Below, in pieces: positions 58,260 to 64,000 of a stretch of DNA of 64,000 bases. How positions within the stretch are numbered: the stretch's first letter is position 1; every line of letters starts with the position of its first letter. Source of the DNA: Anthonomus grandis grandis (lineage: Eukaryota > Arthropoda > Insecta > Coleoptera > Curculionidae); NCBI RefSeq assembly GCF_022605725.1, contig NC_065551.1, positions 34,906,001 through 34,970,000 of the forward strand, in the 5' to 3' direction. Under the pieces are notes generated by a model, which made no database searches, had not been told where the DNA came from, and worked only from the letters and a program-made list of their open reading frames with translations. Made by a program: the position numbers and the translations under genes.

Positions 58260-59140
58260 TAGAATTTAATTATTTCTTCGTTAATGACTGAGCGATTTAA
58301 TTAAGTTCATGGGAGGTTAATAAGCATTTAATTCTTAACAAAAAAGGTATTATTCAATTTTTTACGGATTTAGTAATTTTAACTTAATTGGTAATTTAAG
58401 TAATGGAAGGCTAAGTAATTAATTATTAGGTTTGACCTGCACAAATTTAGTCATTTATCTGTAAATGATTAAGTGATTTAATTAAATTCTTTAAAGGTTA
58501 AAGATCATTTAATTCTTGACAAAAAACTTAATATAACATTCTTTATGGAATTACTAGTTTTCACTATATTTGTAATTTAATCGGTGAAAGGCTAAATAAT
58601 GAATTACCAAGTCTGAACTAAACAAATTTGGCCATTTCTCCATTAATCATTGAGCTATTTAATATTCTTGGGAGGTTAAAATGTCTTTATTTTTAACAAA
58701 AAAGTTAATATTGATTTTTTTTCAAAATGACTAGTTTTCAATTTATTAGTAATTTTATCAAAACAATAAATTATCAAAGGGGATTTGCACACATTTAGTC
58801 ATTTCTCTGTTAATGGTTAAGCGATTTAATTAAATTCTTGGGAGGTTAAATAACGTTTAATTTTTGACAAAAAAAGGTAATATTAAATTTTTTTTTGAAT
58901 TACTAGATTTTACTTTATTGGTAATTTAATCAGTGAAAGGCTAAACAATGAATTATCAAGTGGGACCTGGACAAATTTAGTCATTTTTCTATTAATGATT
59001 AAGCGATTTAATTAAATTCTTCAAAGGTTAAAGAGAATTTAATTATTAACATAAAAGTTTTTTTAGATTTAGAGTAATTTAATCAAAAGTGACCAAACAA
59101 GATATTATAAAGTGGGCAGGATTTTATGATGCGTTAGACT
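58260..59140 (+). repeat. Tandem repeat, about 178-base unit, five copies
   Basis: TTAATGATTAAGCGATTTAA and variants mark units near 58270, 58449, 58630, 58797 and 58979 (spacings 179, 181, 167 and 182). Each has GGGAGGTTAA or AAAGGTTAA, a TTTAATT.TTGACAAAAAA block and a GGTAATTTAATCAGTGAAAG-type block. Copies are well diverged. Confidence 0.82.
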
Positions 59141-59830
59141 GAGATAGCGATATAAAATTAAAAATCGGGTTTAATACCTGGAAAACCTAAAATTATTGTG
59201 TATTGTCTCCCTTTTTTAAACAAAATCGTATATGATATACGTATATTCTATAATTTAATAAATATTGCTTGATCAAATACGGTTGATAAATATATCAACA
59301 CCAAAAATTTACTAAAAAATCTTTGAATAAATATATATTTAACGATATTAATAACACATCATAGTTGCTTGGGTTTTTTTTATTATTTTTCTTTATTATA
59401 TTAAAAACTTACTGGGCGATGATATACGAACCCTTTTCTTTTAATTTCTTAAATATTGAGTCTGGAAAATAGAACGTTGGGAGTCTCCCAGTCATAAAAA
59501 GAAACTCACGCCCCTCATCTAGCCAAACTGGTCGAATGGAAAGGGAAACTTTGCCAAAGGGATTCCGGATACTCCGGTGAAACTCCGTTTCCAACGTACG
59601 ATGATTTAGTTTCGATGGGAGGTTGATAAATGGCCCCGCGACGCCTGTTATATGTCAAAGAAGGGATTTTAAACAGATTTTTTCCCTTGTACAGTTATAA
59701 TGATGAAGGATTTGTTACTTTTAATATTAGGTCGAATTTAGTATCCCTGGAAATTCTATGGAATCTAAAATTCATTGAAAATATATTGACAATCACAAAT
59801 TCTCAAATTTTTTTTAAATTTCTTTCGCTA
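59141..59830. other. Single-copy island, no gene recognised
   Basis: The section 59405-59690 is conspicuously less AT-rich, with several CCC/GGG groups. A minus-strand frame of 61 codons (59409-59594) and a plus frame (59630-59839) are open, but neither has a known domain or matching splice signals. It could be conserved intronic sequence or an unrecognised exon. Confidence 0.3.
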
Positions 59831-62760
59831 TACCTTTAAATCTAGAAATTTTCATGCGAAAAATCCGTGAAAGTTTCAAGGATACCTAATTTCACTCGGA
59901 GTTATTTGAATTTTAAAAGTTTCTATAATTAATTGAAATTTCTGAAAATCGATAAAATTTTAAGGATGCAATAATAAAATTCTAAAATGACATGGAATTC
60001 CTTTAATTTTAATATTTCCGAAGATATTAAAAAAAATTAAAAGATCCTGTTAATTAAAAAACTATTTTGCAAAAAATACCTGAAAATTCTAAGGATTCTT
60101 AAATTAACCGCAAATTAATCGGAATTATTTTAATTTTGACAATATGCTGAAATTTGTTAAATTCCATGAATTTTTCAAGAACGCTAGGCAAAATTCGTAA
60201 ACGGACATAAAACTCCTTTAATTTTGATATTTCCTGAAATACTTCTTAAAAATTCCTGCAAATAAAATCCTCGCATATTTCAAGGATTTTTAAATTGACT
60301 TGAACTCTTTTAACTTTGAGAATATATTAAAATTTCATAGTATCGATAAAATATTCAATGATGCCAAAAGAATGTCTTAAGATCACATGGAATTCCTGTA
60401 ATTTTTCAAAACATTACAAAATTTTCCAAAAATTCCTGCGATTCCAAAAATTCATAAAAAATTTTGAAATTCCAGGAATTTATGTAATAACCTCAGTTTT
60501 TTGAAGTGGTTTCTGTAAAATTGGATGAAATTTTTTAAAATCCGTGAAAACTCCTAGAATCTATTTTGACAGTAATTGATAAAAATTCCAAGGTTTCTTA
60601 GTTAATTTAAGAAGATTTTTAGCAAATTCACTCCAATTCATAGAATTCTTTTAATTTTGAGAACATGTTGAAATTTCTTAAATTCCATGAATTTTTCAAG
60701 AATGCCATTAAAAATTCGTAAATGGACACGGAACTTTAATTTTGATATTTGCTAAAATACTGTCAATTTTCTTAAAAATGCCTTGAGAATTTCAAGGATT
60801 TTTAAATTGACTAGAACTTCTCTAATTTTGAGAATATATTGAAATTTCTTAGTATCGATGAAATATTTAAGAATACGAAAAGAATGTCTTAAGTTCATAT
60901 GGAATTCCTGTAATTTTGATGGTTTCCTAAAATGTTACAAAATTTCCCAAAAATTCCTGCAATTCCAAAAATCCTGTTGCATAAAAAATCTGAAAATTCC
61001 AGTAATTTATATAATAACTACAATTTTTTGAAGTGGTTTCTGTAAAATTGGATGACATTTTTTAAAATCTTTTTGACAGTTTCTAAAATTAATTGATAAA
61101 AATTCCAAGGATTTTATAACAATTCCATAAAATGTCATGGAATTTTTTTAATTTTAGTGGTTTCCTAAACTTTTTTTTTTAAATTCCTGCAATTTTGGTG
61201 CATTAAAAATCTGATTAACACATGGCTAAATGTGCCAAGCATAAGGCCAAAAAACGAAAAAAAAAATCTGAATATTTCAAGGATTCATAAAAATACTACG
61301 ATTTTATGGAATCTTTTTAATTTTGCCAGTTTTTAGAATTTAATAATAGAAATTTTTTACAATACATGTACTCTAAGTATTCTTAGTCAATTTAAGAAGA
61401 TTTTTAGGAAATTCACTGGAATTCTTTTAATTTTGGCAATTTCTTAAATATATTGACTTTTCTGAAAAATTGCAGCAATCTTAAGTAATTAATCCTAAGA
61501 TTGATTCTAAGGAATTTAAATTAAATGCAATTCATGGAATTCTTTTAATTTTGACAATATTTTGAAATTTCTTAAAACCCATGAAATTTTCAAGAGTGAG
61601 ATTTTCAATTTCCTAATTTTAATAAAAAAATTTTATTTTAAGTAATTCTTACTGGAAATCAGGTCACTTTTATGGATCTGTTGTAGAAAATCAATTTAAA
61701 TACGGAAAACGACTTTAAGACTTCTTGGATCCATATCACAATTATTGTAAGTAAGCAAAAAAATTTTGATACAAACTATATTTTAATGAAAAATTCTAAA
61801 TATAACAAGAATTGATAAAAAAAATTAATGATGCTCTTACGAGCGAAACACATGTAATCAACCTTTTAAATTAAAAAAAAAAACCGAGACCAAGACTTTG
61901 TGTAGTTTAGATTTTAGAATCTAGGTCTCTTTGAGAAAATTGACGTCTTTTTTCAATGTAAGAATTAATAAAATAAATATCCGAAAATCGAAATCTTTAA
62001 TACGATTCAAGCCTAGTTATTTACCACCTAATGAAACTACGAATTTTAACTTTAATTTATGGAATTCTTTTAATTTTCACGATGTATTAAAATGATTCAG
62101 AATCCATGAAATTTTCAAGCATACTACAAAAAAAAATCCTAAAATGATACGGTATTTCTTTAATTATGACGGTTTCCTTAAATATGAAATTTTTTGCAAA
62201 TTGAAAAATTTGCTCGTCAAAATTCCCTGATACTTCCAAAAATTCTTAAATTGACTGCAAATTCAATGATATTTTTTAATTTTAAGAGTTTTTAAAATCA
62301 ATGTTTAAAAATTCCAAGGATGCTATAAAAAGTTCCTTAAATGACACGGAATTCCTTAAAATTTAATGATTTCCTAAGAAAATTCTTGAACACTTCTGAA
62401 AAATCCAAATAATTTAAAGACATTCACATTGAAATTCTTTTAATTTTGTTTTTACCAAAATTTCAAATTTTAAGAAATCTATAAACACTTTATCGATGCG
62501 ATATTCTTAGAACGACATGGATTTTTTATATTTCTAATAAATTAAAAAAAAAATCGCTGAAAATTCCAAGGATTCTTATAACTCACTCACTCTTATAGTT
62601 AATTTAAGAAGATCCTTAACAAATTCACTACAATTCTTTTAATTTTTTTAACAGTTTTTTTTAAATATTGGAAAATGGATTTTTTAATTGACTGCGATTT
62701 ATAAAATTCTTTTAATTTCAACAGTTGATAAGATTTATTTTAATTTCTTTAAAATTTACT
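59830..62760. repeat. Degenerate AT-rich repeat field (GGAATTCTTTTAATTTTGA motif)
   Basis: Blocks such as TGGAATTC.TTTAATTTTGA, AAATTTCTTA..ATCCATGAA and AAAATTCCTGCAATTCCAAA recur throughout. A longer unit is visible: AGTATCGAT(A/G)AAATATT with AAAAGAATGTCTTAAG occurs near 60341 and 60851, about 510 bases apart, and the segments that follow also match. This is an old, eroded tandem array. A few stretches (61215-61260, 61830-62030) are unrelated AT-rich sequence. Confidence 0.65.
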
Positions 62761-63315
62761 TTCGAATAATCTATGTATGCCTTAACTCAGTATTGACTTT
62801 TCTCATGCTTTTCCACGAGAAATCACTTTCCGCTTGTATAACCTAAATAGGTTCATCTACGTACACCACATTGTCCCATTAATTCTGGGGAGCAGCCCTA
62901 TTCAAACATTCCGCCCTAAGATGAAGGTTATAGGGCTGCGCCCTTTGTGCATTACTATACGTGCTTGGTCCACATGAACGGCATCTTGCCGAAACTGCTC
63001 TTTCGGGGATGAATTAAACATATATCGGGAGTGAAACAGGCAATTAGGGTGCAGGAGGAAAGGGTTATTATATAAACTGATGATGATATGGCTATTGTTA
63101 CAAAGACGTTATAGATTTAACTAAATTCTGTTTTAAAATGACTACACATTTTGACTTGTTTAAAATATTGTCAATTTTTGTTTAGATTTTAAAAACATCT
63201 TAAAATTCCAAGGACCTTGACACAAAATTTCGTAAATTTTTCTGGTTTCATAAAATACTCAGAAATTTCTTTAAAATTCTCTTGCACTATATTAAAAAAA
63301 AAATCCAACCTGACA
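62761..63315. other. Single-copy island, no gene recognised
   Basis: The section 62800-63060 has near-balanced composition in places (GGGGAGCAGCCCTATTC; GGTTATAGGGCTGCGCCC) and no repeat. The two copies of the AGGGCTGC/GCAGCCCT type form a weak inverted pair. It may be a conserved non-coding element; no exon with good splice sites was found. Confidence 0.35.
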
Positions 63316-63319
63316 TTCG

Positions 63320-63704
63320 TGACTTTTTAGTAGTGAAGTCTAGAAACAATTGGAATATTAGATCCTCGAAGTGGTTACTCACTTTCAGGACCAGTATCTT
63401 GGAAACTAAATGGAATATTCTCAAAAAATCAAAAGTATAATATGCAGAGGAATATTCTCTAAAAATGTTGTTTAATATTCAGATTATTCCAAGCAAAAAT
63501 TTTTGAAATATTGACTTTTTAGTAGTGAAGTCTAGGAACAATTGGAATATTAGATCCTCGAAGTGGTTACTCACTTTCAGGACCAGTATCTTGGAAACTA
63601 ACTAGAATATTCTTAAAAATTCAAAAGTATGATATGCCGAAGAATATTTTCTAAATATGTTGTTTAAGGTTCAAGTTTGTCCAAATAATGATTTGGGAAA
63701 TATT
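63320..63704 (+). repeat. 192-base tandem duplication with a decayed third copy
   Basis: GACTTTTTAGTAGTGAAGTC begins the copies at 63321 and 63513, exactly 192 bases apart, and they agree over most of their length, including GATCCTCGAAGTGGTTACTC and CAGGACCAGTATCTTGGAAA. From 63705 a diverged third copy (TTTCAATAGTACAAAAGTG, AATATCTTAAAAACTA) fades out near 63780. Confidence 0.9.
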
Positions 63705-63780
63705 TACTATTTCAATAGTACAAAAGTGTTTCATGGTTATTTATTTTAAAGTGTAATATCTTAAAAACTAGGGCATCTTA

Positions 63781-64000
63781 TTAAGGACATTTAAAAAAAA
63801 GCACGCCTTACAGAAACCGCTGCTTTTAAAGCATTTCAGTAATTTCTTAAGGTCCCAAAAGCCGAACTGGTTAAACGTGTCCCCCCTTTTATAAAGATAT
63901 AAAATTGGATTTTCGCAACGCAACGTTTCAGTAATTTTAAAATGTATTTCCCGGCTGAAGTGTCTTTTGAAAAGCGCTACTGCCTTTAATTATTGTCTGA
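63781..64000. other. End of window, nothing recognised
   Basis: A short AT-rich stretch with no repeat or coding signal that I can support. Confidence 0.4.

Noticed and set aside
59409..59594. 61-codon minus-strand frame in a less AT-rich island, considered as an exon
   Set aside because: No convincing acceptor and donor pair bounding it and no recognised family; left as an unexplained island.
39845..64000. Search for the next neurobeachin exon (expected to open with an AEIW-like sequence)
   Set aside because: No matching exon with AG and GT borders was seen by eye; it is probably beyond the window, though a diverged short exon could have been missed.

Overview
The window is AT-rich animal genomic DNA, most likely from an insect (beetle-like by general impression, not proven). 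It shows no operons, ribosome binding sites or closely packed genes. The only exon of a host protein-coding gene that I can support is a 105-base internal exon on the plus strand at 39740-39844. It carries a good acceptor, an exact consensus donor and 35 in-frame codons matching the N-terminal armadillo-like region of neurobeachin (rugose in Drosophila). I saw no neighbouring exon, so most or all of the rest is probably two very large neurobeachin introns: at least about 39.7 kb upstream and 24 kb downstream.

The introns are built from unrelated tandem repeats and nested mobile elements. From left to right: a four-copy ~170-base array (1-660); interspersed degenerate repeats with a non-LTR retrotransposon tail (0.8-2.3 kb); a complex array with eight copies of one conserved core (3.7-9.5 kb); a GA-rich ~185-base array split by a tRNA-like insertion (11.0-12.9 kb); two non-LTR reverse transcriptase relics (13.6-14.7 and 15.0-16.4 kb); a small inverted-repeat element (17.4 kb); then a dominant satellite of about 76 monomers of 173 bases (19.88-32.96 kb) with higher-order structure. 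After it come a Tc1/mariner-type transposase relic (33.1 kb), a MITE-like element (34.7-35.3 kb), a duplicated block beside the exon (36-39.6 kb), and the exon.

Downstream of the exon are a ~355-base tandem family (43-45.4 kb) and a 711-base array with G-rich and C-rich tracts (46.7-49.1 kb). That array is interrupted by a non-LTR element at 49.1-53.8 kb. The non-LTR element is itself split by a 2.3-kb terminal-inverted-repeat element that contains a palindrome with ~400-base arms. A second, CR1/Jockey-like relic interrupts the array at 54.2-55.3 kb. The right end holds degenerate AT-rich repeats (56.5-62.8 kb), a five-copy ~178-base array (58.3-59.1 kb) and a 192-base duplication (63.3-63.7 kb). 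Islands of less AT-rich, apparently single-copy sequence separate these blocks and are the best candidates for intronic regulatory DNA.

The most unusual observation is that four otherwise different mobile-element-like units carry the same hammerhead-like layout: CTGANGA, a hairpin, then GAAAC or a one-base variant. No prokaryotic or phage-type system is present. All copy counts and periods were read by eye.
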